A stretch of DNA of 29,527 nucleotides from an uncultured Lachnobacterium sp. (GCA_900546625.1 URDU01000036.1:1-29527); one strand, 5' to 3'. Shown: positions 7,214 to 15,876, counted from the first letter of the stretch. The notes: generated by a model from the letters alone, not told the origin. Numbers and translations: made by a program.

Positions 7214-8203
7214 ATGAAGTTTGTAATGACACAGGCTGTATGCCCGGAAGGAATGCAGCTTTTAGATGGAATAGCTGGTGTATATGTAGCTGACAATCAG
7301 GACCCGAACAATTATCTTGACGAGATGAAGGATGCAGCTGCTCTTATTGTAAGAATTGCAAAATGTGATGCAAATGCTATAGAAAACAGCCCGAAGCTCA
7401 AGGTAATCGGACGTACAGGCGTAGGATACGATTCGGTTGATGTAAAAAAAGCAACAGAGCTTGGTATCCCGGTGGTTATCACACCGGGAGCCAACAACAG
7501 AAGTGTTGCTGAGCATGCGGTAGCAATGATTTTTGCATTGTCAAAGAATCTTATCGAGGCACAGAATGAGATGTGCAAAGGAAACTGGGAAATCCGTGGA
7601 GCAAAGAAGGCTTTCGAGCTTGAGGGAAAGACAGTCGGAATCCTTGGCCTTGGAGCAATTGGAAGAGAAACAGCCAAAATCTGCAAAGGCTGTGGAATGA
7701 GCATTGCAGCGTACGATCCTTTTATGACAAAAGAGCAGGTAGAAGGCTATGGTGCTAAATATTATGAGGATTATGTGGAGCTGTTAAAGGACAGCGATGT
7801 GGTATCAATCCATGTACCGCTCACAGATCAGACCAGGAACATGATCTCAAAGAAGGAGCTTTCTGTTATGAAACCGACGGCGCTTATAATAAACTGCAGC
7901 CGTGGAGGAATCATCAACGAAGCAGATCTCGTAGAAGCATTAAATAACGGAGTTATCGCCGGCGCGGGAACAGATGTATTCTGCAGTGAGCCACCAAAAA
8001 CAGATGATCCGTTATTAAACTGCAAAAATCTTATCGTAAGTCCGCATTCAGCAGCCCAGACAAGAGAGGCAGTAATCAAGATGGCACAGATGTGTGTCAA
8101 GGGCTGTCTGGCAGTAGCAGAAGGTAAAAAGTGGCCATATGTAGCCGACAAGTCAGTATATGAGCACGAGAAATGGAAGGGTGCTGACTGGGCAGAGGTT
8201 TAA
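7214..8203 (+). CDS. D-2-hydroxyacid dehydrogenase (SerA-like family)
   Basis: A 329-residue NAD-dependent D-isomer 2-hydroxyacid dehydrogenase, close in length to hydroxypyruvate/glyoxylate reductases and lacking the ACT domain of long SerA proteins. Visible are GRTGVGYDSVD (N-terminal substrate domain), the Rossmann GLGAIGRETA (about 143-152) and the catalytic triad R230 (NCSRGG), E259 (SEPPK) and H278 (SPHSA). It would interconvert a 2-hydroxy acid and a 2-oxo acid. In this operon it may oxidise C2 of an acid sugar, or reduce hydroxypyruvate, glyoxylate or pyruvate released by the upstream lyase. A GGGGAGG site sits ten bases before the ATG. Confidence 0.88.
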   Translation: MKFVMTQAVCPEGMQLLDGIAGVYVADNQDPNNYLDEMKDAAALIVRIAKCDANAIENSPKLKVIGRTGVGYDSVDVKKATELGIPVVITPGANNRSVAEHAVAMIFALSKNLIEAQNEMCKGNWEIRGAKKAFELEGKTVGILGLGAIGRETAKICKGCGMSIAAYDPFMTKEQVEGYGAKYYEDYVELLKDSDVVSIHVPLTDQTRNMISKKELSVMKPTALIINCSRGGIINEADLVEALNNGVIAGAGTDVFCSEPPKTDDPLLNCKNLIVSPHSAAQTREAVIKMAQMCVKGCLAVAEGKKWPYVADKSVYEHEKWKGADWAEV

Positions 8204-8229
8204 AATAAAAATATATCGGGGGATATAAT

Positions 8230-9561
8230 ATGGATTCTAGTATTATTTCAATTATAATTGTATTAATTACAATGGGCTTGTTTGTCTGGAACAGACTGCC
8301 GATAAGCGTGGTTGCTATCCTGGGTTCGGTAGCAATGGCAATGTTTATTCCGGAAATGGAGCTATCCGCAGTATACAGCGGATTCAGCGCAACAGGCTGG
8401 CCGATGGTAGTCGGAATGTGTGTTGTAAGTGCCGCACTTTTTGAAACCGGAATAGCAAGAAAGATAGGAGAAAAAATCGGAAATTCTTTTCTTGCCAAGA
8501 CGGAGAGACGGTTTATAGTAACGGTAAGTGCTGTGTGTTCATTGATGTCAGCATTTATGAGTAACAACGGAACAGTTGCTATCTGGATGCCTATCATCGC
8601 AATCGTAGCAGCAAACTCATGTGGAAAAATCCGTTCAAAAATGGTTATTTTCCCAGCCGGAACAGCAGCCGTTATCGGAGGTGCGTGTTCGCTGATCGGC
8701 TCAACCTCACAGCTTGCAGCAAACTCAGTATTACAGGGATATGCCGGTTATGAGGAAGGCATGGGAATGTTTGACATGACAAAGATTATGTTTCCGGCAG
8801 CAGTTGTACAGATTATTTTCTGGGGAACCATCGGCTACAAGCTCCTCGACAAGGTATTAAAACCGAATAGTCCTGACTTCGACAAGGGAAATATGTATTC
8901 AGTTGCAGAGATACATAAGCTCGAGAAGGAACAGGAGTCAGATGCTCCGGCATGGAAGGGCTATGTGGCACTCGGAACCATGATTTTATGCATAGTATTA
9001 TTTGTATTAAGTGGTTTCCAACCATTCAAGAGCTATTTTAACATTGGTACAATCGGTCTTATAGGTGCTGCAATGGTACTTGGAACAGGCTGTATCTCGA
9101 TAAAAAAAGCATATTCGGATCTTCCTTGGGATGTTTTCGTATGTATCGGAACAATATCAGGAATCGGAACAGGACTTGATGTATCAGGTGGTGGAGCATT
9201 AATCGCAAACGCTGTACTCAACCTCTTCGGAGGAAAGAATGCATCGGTTGTGCTTCTTACAGTAGTTATCGCAGTGCTTACAAGTGTGCTTACAAACATC
9301 ATGTCAAACAACGCAACAGCAGCAATGCTTACACCAATCTGTATAGCAATTGCATTATCGCTTGGAATCAGTCCTATTCCATGGGTAATCGTAATCGGTG
9401 CCTGCTCAAACCTTGCAATAGCAACATCTTTCGGAACAGCCGTAAATATGCAGATACTTCCGGCAGGATACAAGTTTTCGGATTTCGTAAAAATCGGTGG
9501 ACCGTTACTTATTATACTTATTGCAGTTGTTTCTATATGCAGTGTGGCATTCCTGTTCTAA
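8230..9561 (+). CDS. SLC13/DASS-type carboxylate transporter
   Basis: A 443-residue integral membrane protein with about 11 hydrophobic segments and two inverted structural repeats. Each repeat carries the SNN-T sodium/substrate-binding signature of the divalent anion:Na+ symporter (DASS/SLC13) and ion transporter superfamily: SNNGT at 111-115 and SNNAT at 359-363. It ends the acid-sugar operon, so it most likely imports the acid sugar or a related carboxylate with Na+ or H+. Members of this superfamily also move citrate, malate, sulfate or arsenite, so the substrate is inferred from context only. The ribosome binding site is GGGGGA eight bases before the ATG. A hairpin about 100 bases downstream may end the transcript. 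Confidence 0.85.
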   Translation: MDSSIISIIIVLITMGLFVWNRLPISVVAILGSVAMAMFIPEMELSAVYSGFSATGWPMVVGMCVVSAALFETGIARKIGEKIGNSFLAKTERRFIVTVSAVCSLMSAFMSNNGTVAIWMPIIAIVAANSCGKIRSKMVIFPAGTAAVIGGACSLIGSTSQLAANSVLQGYAGYEEGMGMFDMTKIMFPAAVVQIIFWGTIGYKLLDKVLKPNSPDFDKGNMYSVAEIHKLEKEQESDAPAWKGYVALGTMILCIVLFVLSGFQPFKSYFNIGTIGLIGAAMVLGTGCISIKKAYSDLPWDVFVCIGTISGIGTGLDVSGGGALIANAVLNLFGGKNASVVLLTVVIAVLTSVLTNIMSNNATAAMLTPICIAIALSLGISPIPWVIVIGACSNLAIATSFGTAVNMQILPAGYKFSDFVKIGGPLLIILIAVVSICSVAFLF

Positions 9562-9663
9562 GAATTGAATGTCCTGAAGCAGCAATTATATGCTAGAAAG
9601 ACACTTTAATAAATCGGAATGAAAAGTTTGTGTACATAATAAAACAGATACTAACAATACAGG

Positions 9664-9693
9664 CAGAGTTATCATTTTATGATAGCTCTGTTT
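9664..9693 (+). terminator. Terminator of the acid-sugar operon
   Basis: CAGAGTTATCA and TGATAGCTCTG form an 11-pair stem with one G-U pair and a short TTTTA loop, followed by TTT. The T-tract is short, so termination may be partial. The rest of the 9562-9784 gap holds only an imperfect direct repeat. Confidence 0.55.
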
Positions 9694-9746
9694 GTGGATA
9701 TGAGCATTTTGTGTGTATAGACGATTTGCGGATATGGGCATTTGTG
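9691..9746 (+). repeat. Imperfect 22-bp direct repeat
   Basis: Bases 9691-9713 and 9725-9746 share GGATATG-GCATTT-GTG with flanking TTTG; the period is 34 bases. It lies between the terminator and the MBL gene. No function is evident. Confidence 0.35.
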
Positions 9747-9784
9747 AAAAATAAAAAGCAGCAAGTGCAGATTGGAGAGATAAT

Positions 9785-10660
9785 ATGTCATTAAAAAGTG
9801 ATTACAATGATTTTATAACATATAAAGACAGACTGCTGTGTGACAAAACTACAAAGTATTGGATTAATCAGGAAGAACGTTATATCGAACCGTTTCAGAT
9901 ATTCGGAAACTTATACTATGTCGGTGACACCTGGGTGTGCGTACATATAGTTGATACGGGAGCGGGACTTCTGATGCTGGATGCAGGCAATTGTGGCAAT
10001 ACAGCGTTGCTGATAGAGAGTATATGGGAAATGGGATTTCGTCCGGAAGATGTAAAATGGATAATATTGTCACACGGCCACGCTGACCATTTCGGAGCAG
10101 TTGGATTTTTCAGGAGAATGTACGGAACAAAAATATACATGGGAGAGCCTGATGTCAGAATGTTTGAGAATAATCCGGAACAATCCGTGATTCAGGCAAC
10201 AGGGAATGTTATGGAATCCTTGTTTGAAGTAGATTATGAGATAAAAGATGGTGATGTGCTGACGTTTGGTAATACAACCATCAGGTTTTACCTTGTGCCC
10301 GGGCATACCAAAGGATGTATAGCATGTTTTTTTGATGTTACTGATGGCAAATGTACAAAGCATGCCGGATATTATGGCGGATTTGGATTTAATACTTTGC
10401 AGAAGGAATTTCTCGAGGATATCGGAGACTATGAGTATGTTGCGAGAAGAGAGTATGCACAGTCAATCGACAAGGTTATAGATGAACCTGTTGATATTTT
10501 TGTTGGGAACCATACATCAAATGTGGATTTAATAAATAAAAGAAATTATATGATAGAGCATCCGGGGAGCAATCCTTTTATTGATAGTACTGCATGGAAA
10601 AAATATCTGGGAAATAAGAAAAAAGAACTTATGTTATTAGAAGAAAAAGAGAGAAATTGA
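9785..10660 (+). CDS. MBL-fold metallo-hydrolase, class B3-like
   Basis: A 291-residue metallo-beta-lactamase-fold protein. The zinc motif HxHxDH is intact (H97, H99, D101, H102 in SHGHADH), with the third-position histidine H174 in PGHTKG. Further possible ligands lie downstream (FFDV near 184 and GNHTS near the C-terminus). The pattern resembles the B3-like branch, which contains many enzymes that are not beta-lactamases. There is no signal peptide, so it is likely cytoplasmic and an antibiotic role is doubtful. It follows the acid-sugar operon after a probable terminator and is followed by its own 155-base gap. The ribosome binding site is TGGAGAG. The substrate is unknown. Confidence 0.82.
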   Translation: MSLKSDYNDFITYKDRLLCDKTTKYWINQEERYIEPFQIFGNLYYVGDTWVCVHIVDTGAGLLMLDAGNCGNTALLIESIWEMGFRPEDVKWIILSHGHADHFGAVGFFRRMYGTKIYMGEPDVRMFENNPEQSVIQATGNVMESLFEVDYEIKDGDVLTFGNTTIRFYLVPGHTKGCIACFFDVTDGKCTKHAGYYGGFGFNTLQKEFLEDIGDYEYVARREYAQSIDKVIDEPVDIFVGNHTSNVDLINKRNYMIEHPGSNPFIDSTAWKKYLGNKKKELMLLEEKERN

Positions 10661-10674
10661 GTGACAAAAGCAGT

Positions 10675-10703
10675 TTCAGAGAATTATCTGTTCAAGGTAT
10701 AAT
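10675..10703 (+). promoter_or_regulatory. Promoter of the PsiE-like gene
   Basis: TTCAGA (10675-10680), 17 bases, TATAAT (10698-10703). It lies about 110 bases before the ATG at 10816. Confidence 0.55.
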
Positions 10704-10815
10704 AGTTATGTATTATGCGATGAATATTAGCGAGATTATAGCTACAGTTTCACGATACACAACGGTGATAGAGTCAATTCGTTTTATAATACAATAAAAA
10801 TGAGAGGAAACCCGA

Positions 10816-11424
10816 ATGATGAAACAATTTTTGAGGAAAACCATGAAAAATATAGCGACCTACGTGGAACTGGTATTGTCCGCATTTCTCGTATTTGTGA
10901 TAGCGATACTTATTATAAAGCTTGTAGGACAATGTTTTTTTGATATATGGCATGACAAGCTTGAGTTGGAGTATTACATGGAATATGCCATGTCGCTTGC
11001 TATAGGCGTGGAGTTTGTAAAGATGCTCTGTACGCATCAGCCGGGCACGATAATAGAGGTTCTGCTTTTTGCAACAGCCAGACAGATGATAGTCGAGCAC
11101 CTCAATGTATATGAGACTCTTGTTGGAATTGGCGCGATAGCAGCGCTGTTTGCAATCAGAAAATTCCTGTTCTGCAGTTTTGATGAGGCAGATCACATGA
11201 TATGCCGGGGCAGCCAGACAGTGGCACACGCGAATCTTATAACCGGAGCCAAAATTCCGGAGGAAAAGACAAGAATTCTTCGCAGTGTCATAAGCGACAA
11301 GCTGAGTGAAGAGGGAAAGACGGTTGCAATAGGTGCCTGCGTGTATTATAAGGATTGTGCACTTAGAGTGGATAGTATGCGCGAAGGCGTGGTAACCAGA
11401 GTTGAAGTAATAAAGAACCTGTAA
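10816..11424 (+). CDS. PsiE-like small membrane protein
   Basis: A 202-residue protein with three to four hydrophobic segments in its first half (about 16-40, 52-70, 80-95 and 103-120) and a soluble C-terminal part of about 80 residues. The arrangement of the helices and phrases such as IGVEFVKML and ETLVGIGAIAALFAIRKFL resemble the phosphate-starvation-inducible PsiE family, whose function is not known. The C-terminal stretch (EEGKTVAIGACVYYKDCALRVDSM) looks like a small alpha/beta domain. Two tandem ATG codons occur; the first is eight bases after GAGAGG and was chosen. It is monocistronic by its own promoter. The family call is tentative. Confidence 0.6.
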   Translation: MMKQFLRKTMKNIATYVELVLSAFLVFVIAILIIKLVGQCFFDIWHDKLELEYYMEYAMSLAIGVEFVKMLCTHQPGTIIEVLLFATARQMIVEHLNVYETLVGIGAIAALFAIRKFLFCSFDEADHMICRGSQTVAHANLITGAKIPEEKTRILRSVISDKLSEEGKTVAIGACVYYKDCALRVDSMREGVVTRVEVIKNL

Positions 11425-11592
11425 TGTATATTTAACCTATATTATAATATTTTTTATTTCTATGCTGCCAGTATCATTTGTATTTTATTATCGTGCAAGC
11501 TGTTGTTATGGAGCTAAGCGGTATCTTTCTTTGCTTGTAATCGTTTCAAAAGAATTATATAATAGGCATATATGATTTTAGGAGAAGAAAGT

Positions 11593-13281
11593 ATGGCACA
11601 GACTATAAGCATCGGAAAACAGGATTTTCTATACCTTCGTGAAAATAATTATTTTTATATAGATAAGACTGATTTTATCAGGCAATGGTGGGAGAGTGCG
11701 GATGACATCACGCTTATTACCAGACCACGCCGCTTTGGAAAAACTCTGAATATGAGTATGCTTAATTATTTTTTCTCAAATCATTATTCGGAAAAAAGTG
11801 AGATTTTTGAGAAACTTTCTATTTGGAACAGCGTAAAATACCGCAAGCTACAGGGAGCATATCCTGTTATATTTATAAGCTTTGCTGATGTAAAGCAGGG
11901 AAATTATAAGGATGCAGTACAGAAGGTTAAGAAGATAATTGCGGATGTATACAGGCAGTATCGTTATCTGATGGATTATCCTGATTTCACAGTAGCTGAC
12001 AGGCGTAAGCTGTCAGACATGACAGATAGGATTGATGATGTAACAGCTCAGGATTCCCTTAAAGATCTGTCATATTTTCTAAGCGAGTACTACAAGAAGA
12101 AGGTTATTATTCTACTTGATGAATATGATACACCTATGCAGGAAGCTTACATTCATGGATATTGGGATGAATTCGTTAATTTTATGAGAGGATTGCTGAA
12201 CTCTACTTTTAAGACCAATCCATATATGGAACGTGCAATAATGACAGGAATTACGAGAGTCTCAAAAGAGTCTGTTTTTTCAGATTTGAATAACCTGGTA
12301 GTTGTTACGACTACATCAGAGCAATATGCTGATTGCTTTGGTTTTACTGAGAAAGAGGTTTTTGAGTCGATTGAAAAGTATGGCATGAGTGATAAAAAAG
12401 CTGTTGTTAAGCAGTGGTATGATGGATTTACCTTTGGTTCGCTCAAAGATATATATAATCCATGGTCTATCACTAATTTCCTGAAAGAAAAAAAGTTAAA
12501 GCCTTATTGGGCTGCTACCAGCTCCAATGCTCTTATAAGCAGACTTATACAGGAATCATCTGCAGAGATAAAGAGCCTCATGGAAAGTCTGGTTAATGGA
12601 AAGTGTATTGAGGTTAATTTTGATGAACAGATAGTATTCAACCGGCTCGAAAAAGATGAGAGCGCTATATGGAGCCTTCTTCTGGCGAGTGGGTATCTGA
12701 AGGTTGATAGCATTGTCCATAAGGGAATTACTCTTGAGCCCTGGTATAGACTTAGTATAACAAATCTTGAGACTATAAGTATGTTTTCTAATCTGTTCAA
12801 AGGATGGTTTGCGGATGTATCATCCAACTATAATGAATTTGTGAAGGCTTTATTTAGTGGGGATGTAAAAGCAATGAACGTGTATATGAATGATGTGGCG
12901 ATGTCTACTTTTAGTAGTTTTGATACGGGCAATCATCCATCAGACCGTAGTCAGCCGGAGCGTTTTTATCATGGCTTTGTGCTTGGACTTTTGGTTGATA
13001 TACGTGATAATTATGAAGTCCTTTCAAATCGTGAAAGTGGCTTTGGAAGATATGATGTAGTTCTGGTTCCGAGGGAGAAGGGACGTGACGCATTTGTTAT
13101 GGAGTTTAAGGTGTTTGATGACAGTGAAGAAAGTGGACTCGAAGATACGGTTGCGGCAGCGCTCAGACAAATTGATGAGAAAAACTATGATACTCAATTG
13201 CTGGACAGGGGAATATCTGAGAATAATATCAAGCATTACGGATTTGCATTTTGTGGAAAAAAAGTGTTGATCGGATGCTGA
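11593..13281 (+). CDS. AAA-ATPase-like protein with C-terminal PD-(D/E)XK nuclease-like domain
   Basis: A 562-residue protein of the AAA-ATPase_like (pfam09820) plus PDDEXK_9 (pfam08011) family, common in many copies in gut Firmicutes and Bacteroidetes. N-terminal YIDKT precedes Walker A RPRRFGKT (44-51). Walker B is ILLDEYDTP (D176, E177, D179). The C-terminal nuclease-like core has D488 (GRYDVVLV) and E504-F-K506 (MEFKV), so the catalytic triad appears intact. Its cellular role is not known; defence or transposon origins have been discussed. An upstream in-frame ATG at 11572 was rejected because AGGAGAAG (11580-11587) lies directly before the ATG at 11593. No operon partner is evident. Confidence 0.85.
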   Translation: MAQTISIGKQDFLYLRENNYFYIDKTDFIRQWWESADDITLITRPRRFGKTLNMSMLNYFFSNHYSEKSEIFEKLSIWNSVKYRKLQGAYPVIFISFADVKQGNYKDAVQKVKKIIADVYRQYRYLMDYPDFTVADRRKLSDMTDRIDDVTAQDSLKDLSYFLSEYYKKKVIILLDEYDTPMQEAYIHGYWDEFVNFMRGLLNSTFKTNPYMERAIMTGITRVSKESVFSDLNNLVVVTTTSEQYADCFGFTEKEVFESIEKYGMSDKKAVVKQWYDGFTFGSLKDIYNPWSITNFLKEKKLKPYWAATSSNALISRLIQESSAEIKSLMESLVNGKCIEVNFDEQIVFNRLEKDESAIWSLLLASGYLKVDSIVHKGITLEPWYRLSITNLETISMFSNLFKGWFADVSSNYNEFVKALFSGDVKAMNVYMNDVAMSTFSSFDTGNHPSDRSQPERFYHGFVLGLLVDIRDNYEVLSNRESGFGRYDVVLVPREKGRDAFVMEFKVFDDSEESGLEDTVAAALRQIDEKNYDTQLLDRGISENNIKHYGFAFCGKKVLIGC

Positions 13282-13328
13282 GAGAAATTATGATACGAGA
13301 ATTAGTTTAATTTAAAGGAGGATATTGT

Positions 13329-13829
13329 ATGTACAACGAAAATTATTCTATAGTATTCAGTAGTATGACAGGCAACACACGTAAGTTGGCTGATAAAATT
13401 CATGAAATCCTGCCAAAGGAGAGCTGTGATTATTTTGGCGCGGCTGATGCGCAGGGGATAGACTCCGAATTGCTATACATTGGATTTTGGACGGACAAGG
13501 GAAACGCAGATAGCGATACATTAGATTTCTTATCTAAATTGAAAAATAAAAAGATATTTCTGTTCGGAACAGCCGGTTTTGGAGGAAGTGACGCATATTT
13601 TCAAAGGATTCTTGGCAATGTTAAAAGCTCCATTGATTCAAGTAACACCATTGTAGGAGAGTATATGTGTCAGGGCAAAATGCCTCAGTCTGTGAGGGAA
13701 CGCTATGTGAAAATGAAAGAAAACCCGGAGCATCCGGATAATATTGATGCGCTGATTGAAAATTTTGACAGGGCTTTGTCGCATCCCGATTCAGATGATC
13801 TGGAGAGATTAAAAAATATTATTATTTAG
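13329..13829 (+). CDS. Flavodoxin family protein
   Basis: A 166-residue flavodoxin-like protein that should bind FMN through the phosphate loop SSMTGNTRKLA (about residues 11-21). A second flavin-contact region is FGTAGFGGSDAYF (about 77-89). It would act as a soluble one- or two-electron carrier. It is 15 bases upstream of an iron-containing alcohol dehydrogenase and is probably co-transcribed with it. The CQGKMPQSVRERY stretch and overall length resemble the flavodoxins called BilS in gut bilirubin-reductase operons, but no bilR-like reductase is present here, so that name is not adopted. An AAAGGAGG ribosome binding site precedes the ATG. Confidence 0.8.
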   Translation: MYNENYSIVFSSMTGNTRKLADKIHEILPKESCDYFGAADAQGIDSELLYIGFWTDKGNADSDTLDFLSKLKNKKIFLFGTAGFGGSDAYFQRILGNVKSSIDSSNTIVGEYMCQGKMPQSVRERYVKMKENPEHPDNIDALIENFDRALSHPDSDDLERLKNIII

Positions 13830-13844
13830 CAGGAGGTATTATAT

Positions 13845-15002
13845 ATGTACAATTTTACATTCAACATTCCAACAAAGATTCATTTCGGAAAGGATACCAT
13901 TTCTAGCTTATCAGAGCTCAAGGCATATGGCAGCAAGGTGCTTTTGGTGTACGGAGGCGGCTCTATAAAGAAAAACGGTCTCTACGATACCGCAATGAAA
14001 ATCCTTAAGGATGCGGGGCTGACCGTGTTTGAGCTTAGCGGAGTGGAGCCAAACCCAAAGATTGAGACAGTCAGAAAAGGTGTTGAAATCTGTAAAAATG
14101 AGGGTATCGACATGGTGCTTGCAATAGGAGGCGGCAGTACAATCGATTGCTCAAAGGTTGTTGCAGCAGGTGCAAAGTATGATGGTGATGCATGGGATCT
14201 GGTGCTTGATGGCTCAAAGGTCAAGTCGGCACTTCCGATATTTGATGTGCTTACTCTTTCCGCAACCGGAACAGAGATGGATCCTTTTGCTGTTATCTCT
14301 GATATGTCTAAAAATGAAAAATGGGGAACAGGATCACCGTATATGGTGCCAACCATGTCAATACTAAATCCTGAATATACTTTTTCGGTATCAAAAAAAC
14401 AGACTGCAGCAGGAACTGCAGACATGATGAGCCATACAATGGAGAATTATTTCTCTATGGAGAATGCTGACTGCCAGAAATTTATGGCAGAGGGATTGTT
14501 ACGTACAATGATTAAAAATGGACCGGTTGCCCTTGCACAGCCTGATAATTACGAGGCCAGAGCCAACCTGATGTGGGCAGGCACACATGCAATCAACGGC
14601 GTTGTGGGCGATGGCTGCTCACCGGCATGGTGCGTACATCCTATGGAGCATGAGCTGAGCGCTTTCTATGATATTACTCACGGAGAGGGACTTGCAATAC
14701 TCACACCGGTGTGGATGGAGCACATACTAAATGACGATACACTTCCGATGTTTGTGGAGTTTGCAAAAAATGTCTGGGGACTTTCCGGTGATGATGACTA
14801 TGCACTTGCACACGCTGGCATTGATGCGTTGAAGAAATTCTTCTTTGAGACAATGGGCATTCCTGCAAATCTAAGAGCAGTAGGAATCACAGACGACAGG
14901 AACTTTGAGGTGATGGCAAAGAAGGCCTGCGAGGGTTCAAAGGGATCGTTTGTACCTCTTAGCAAGGATGATATTGTGGAGATTTACAGAGCGGCATTCT
15001 AA
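13845..15002 (+). CDS. Iron-containing alcohol dehydrogenase, butanol dehydrogenase type
   Basis: A 385-residue group III alcohol dehydrogenase of the BdhA/YqhD branch, which reduces short-chain aldehydes with NAD(P)H. The start MYNFTFNIPTKIHFGK, the nucleotide loop GGGSTIDCSKV and both metal-binding segments are present: TADMMSHTMENYF, then VHPMEHELSAFYDITHGEG. Unlike the Fe-ADH at 2776 it keeps both histidines of the HxxxH pair. A likely role is disposal of reducing equivalents or aldehyde detoxification in fermentation. AGGAGG precedes the ATG, the upstream flavodoxin gene is 15 bases away, and a strong terminator follows. Confidence 0.9.
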   Translation: MYNFTFNIPTKIHFGKDTISSLSELKAYGSKVLLVYGGGSIKKNGLYDTAMKILKDAGLTVFELSGVEPNPKIETVRKGVEICKNEGIDMVLAIGGGSTIDCSKVVAAGAKYDGDAWDLVLDGSKVKSALPIFDVLTLSATGTEMDPFAVISDMSKNEKWGTGSPYMVPTMSILNPEYTFSVSKKQTAAGTADMMSHTMENYFSMENADCQKFMAEGLLRTMIKNGPVALAQPDNYEARANLMWAGTHAINGVVGDGCSPAWCVHPMEHELSAFYDITHGEGLAILTPVWMEHILNDDTLPMFVEFAKNVWGLSGDDDYALAHAGIDALKKFFFETMGIPANLRAVGITDDRNFEVMAKKACEGSKGSFVPLSKDDIVEIYRAAF

Positions 15003-15071
15003 TAAATCGTTCCTGCAAATAACCGGATTAATACAGTGATTGAAATTCTATTTGAGGTATGAGAACAAAAT

Positions 15072-15111
15072 AAGAGTGTAGGCTATCCAATAAATAACCT
15101 GCACTCTTTTT
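15072..15111 (+). terminator. Terminator after the butanol dehydrogenase gene
   Basis: AAGAGTGTAGG (15072-15082) pairs with CCTGCACTCTT (15098-15108) through 11 positions including one G-U, followed by a T-tract. It may also slow transcription arriving from hicB on the other strand. Confidence 0.75.
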
Positions 15112-15136
15112 AGTTTGATTTGGTTTTTAAATTTAT

Positions 15137-15559
15137 TTATCTTGACACACCTAGCTTTACCATGAGAGCCTCCTGCAAAACGCGGGATACGTTGATATGG
15201 GATTTCTCAGCTTCCTGATTAAGCCAATTAGGGAGAGTGACATTTCTTCGTACCGTTTTATTGTCGGTCTTGCGGCGGTATTCATCAAAATCTATATCCA
15301 CAAATGAAACATGACTAATACCATCATTGTCAAAAGTACCATTTTGGATGTCAATATCTGAAATATCACTTGGAACCGGAATTTCCATGCCTAGATCCTG
15401 TAATGTGATTCCATTTGCCCCAATGGCATCGCGAGCCATCTCTATAGCATCTGACAGACCGAAGCCCTCTGTTAATATATCCATATCAGGAACATTAATA
15501 AGCACGGTGTCTTTTTTATCATTTAATTGTGTAAATATAACTGGATATACCTGTTTCAT
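15137..15559 (-). CDS. hicB: HicB-like antitoxin
   Basis: A 140-residue antitoxin of the HicB family. The N-terminal part (MKQVYPVIFTQLNDKKDTVLINVPD through GLSDAIEMARDAIG, residues 1-50) is the HicB fold of about 60 residues, a degenerate RNase H-like domain that covers the toxin. A linker follows, and the C-terminal 45 residues (TVRRNVTLPNWLNQEAE...VSRVLQEAL) look like a ribbon-helix-helix DNA-binding domain. It should neutralise HicA and repress the operon. A longer reading frame begins 30 codons earlier, but GGAGGATATTATAT directly before the ATG at 15559 fixes this start. hicA lies upstream with a gap of 55 bases. The stop is at 15137. Confidence 0.85.
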   Translation of the reverse strand: MKQVYPVIFTQLNDKKDTVLINVPDMDILTEGFGLSDAIEMARDAIGANGITLQDLGMEIPVPSDISDIDIQNGTFDNDGISHVSFVDIDFDEYRRKTDNKTVRRNVTLPNWLNQEAEKSHINVSRVLQEALMVKLGVSR

Positions 15560-15614
15560 AATATAATATCCTCCATAAATTAATGTATATATAATATGTG
15601 ATAAATTATAAATG

Positions 15615-15785
15615 CTATAATCCCCATTTACGTAAAATTGCTTTGGCAAGCATTTCGTTGATCTCTTTATGCCTCGGAATCTGCTCTATATCTGAACCCC
15701 GAACATATACATCATGATTACCGCCATGTCTTGAAAATTCGAATCCGGCAGCCTCCAGTTTCTTGATAAGCTCTCTTTGTTTCAT
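15615..15785 (-). CDS. hicA: HicA-like mRNA interferase toxin
   Basis: A 56-residue protein with the HicA double-stranded-RNA-binding-like fold. It has the N-terminal RELIKKLEAAGF helix, the active-site histidine in RHGGNHDVYV (about residue 22) and the ending IPRHKEINEMLAKAILRKWGL. HicA toxins cut mRNA when freed from HicB. The length is usual for the family. The start was placed at the ATG preceded by GGAGGAGGCATTT; ten extra upstream codons are possible but lack a site. It is the first gene of the hicA-hicB operon. Confidence 0.88.
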   Translation of the reverse strand: MKQRELIKKLEAAGFEFSRHGGNHDVYVRGSDIEQIPRHKEINEMLAKAILRKWGL

Positions 15786-15806
15786 AAATGCCTCCTCCAT
15801 AATTAC

Positions 15807-15835
15807 AATATACACATTAAGTGTGTATAAGTCAA
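15807..15835 (-). promoter_or_regulatory. hicAB promoter with palindromic operator
   Basis: On the minus strand: TTGACT (complement of 15830-15835), 17 bases, TATATT (complement of 15807-15812). The spacer and the start of the -10 are filled by a perfect inverted repeat, arms TATACACA (15809-15816) and TGTGTATA (15822-15829) with a five-base centre. The HicB ribbon-helix-helix domain is the obvious candidate to bind it and repress. Confidence 0.7.
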
Positions 15836-15876
15836 CGGCTTTTTATAACAAAATATATCTTTATGAAAAATAATAT

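Noticed and set aside
8097..9473. Long minus-strand reading frames opposite the transporter
   Set aside because: They mirror the codon pattern of the transporter and lack ribosome binding sites and family motifs.
11572..11592. Upstream ATG of the AAA-ATPase-like gene
   Set aside because: It overlaps the ribosome binding site of the ATG at 11593.
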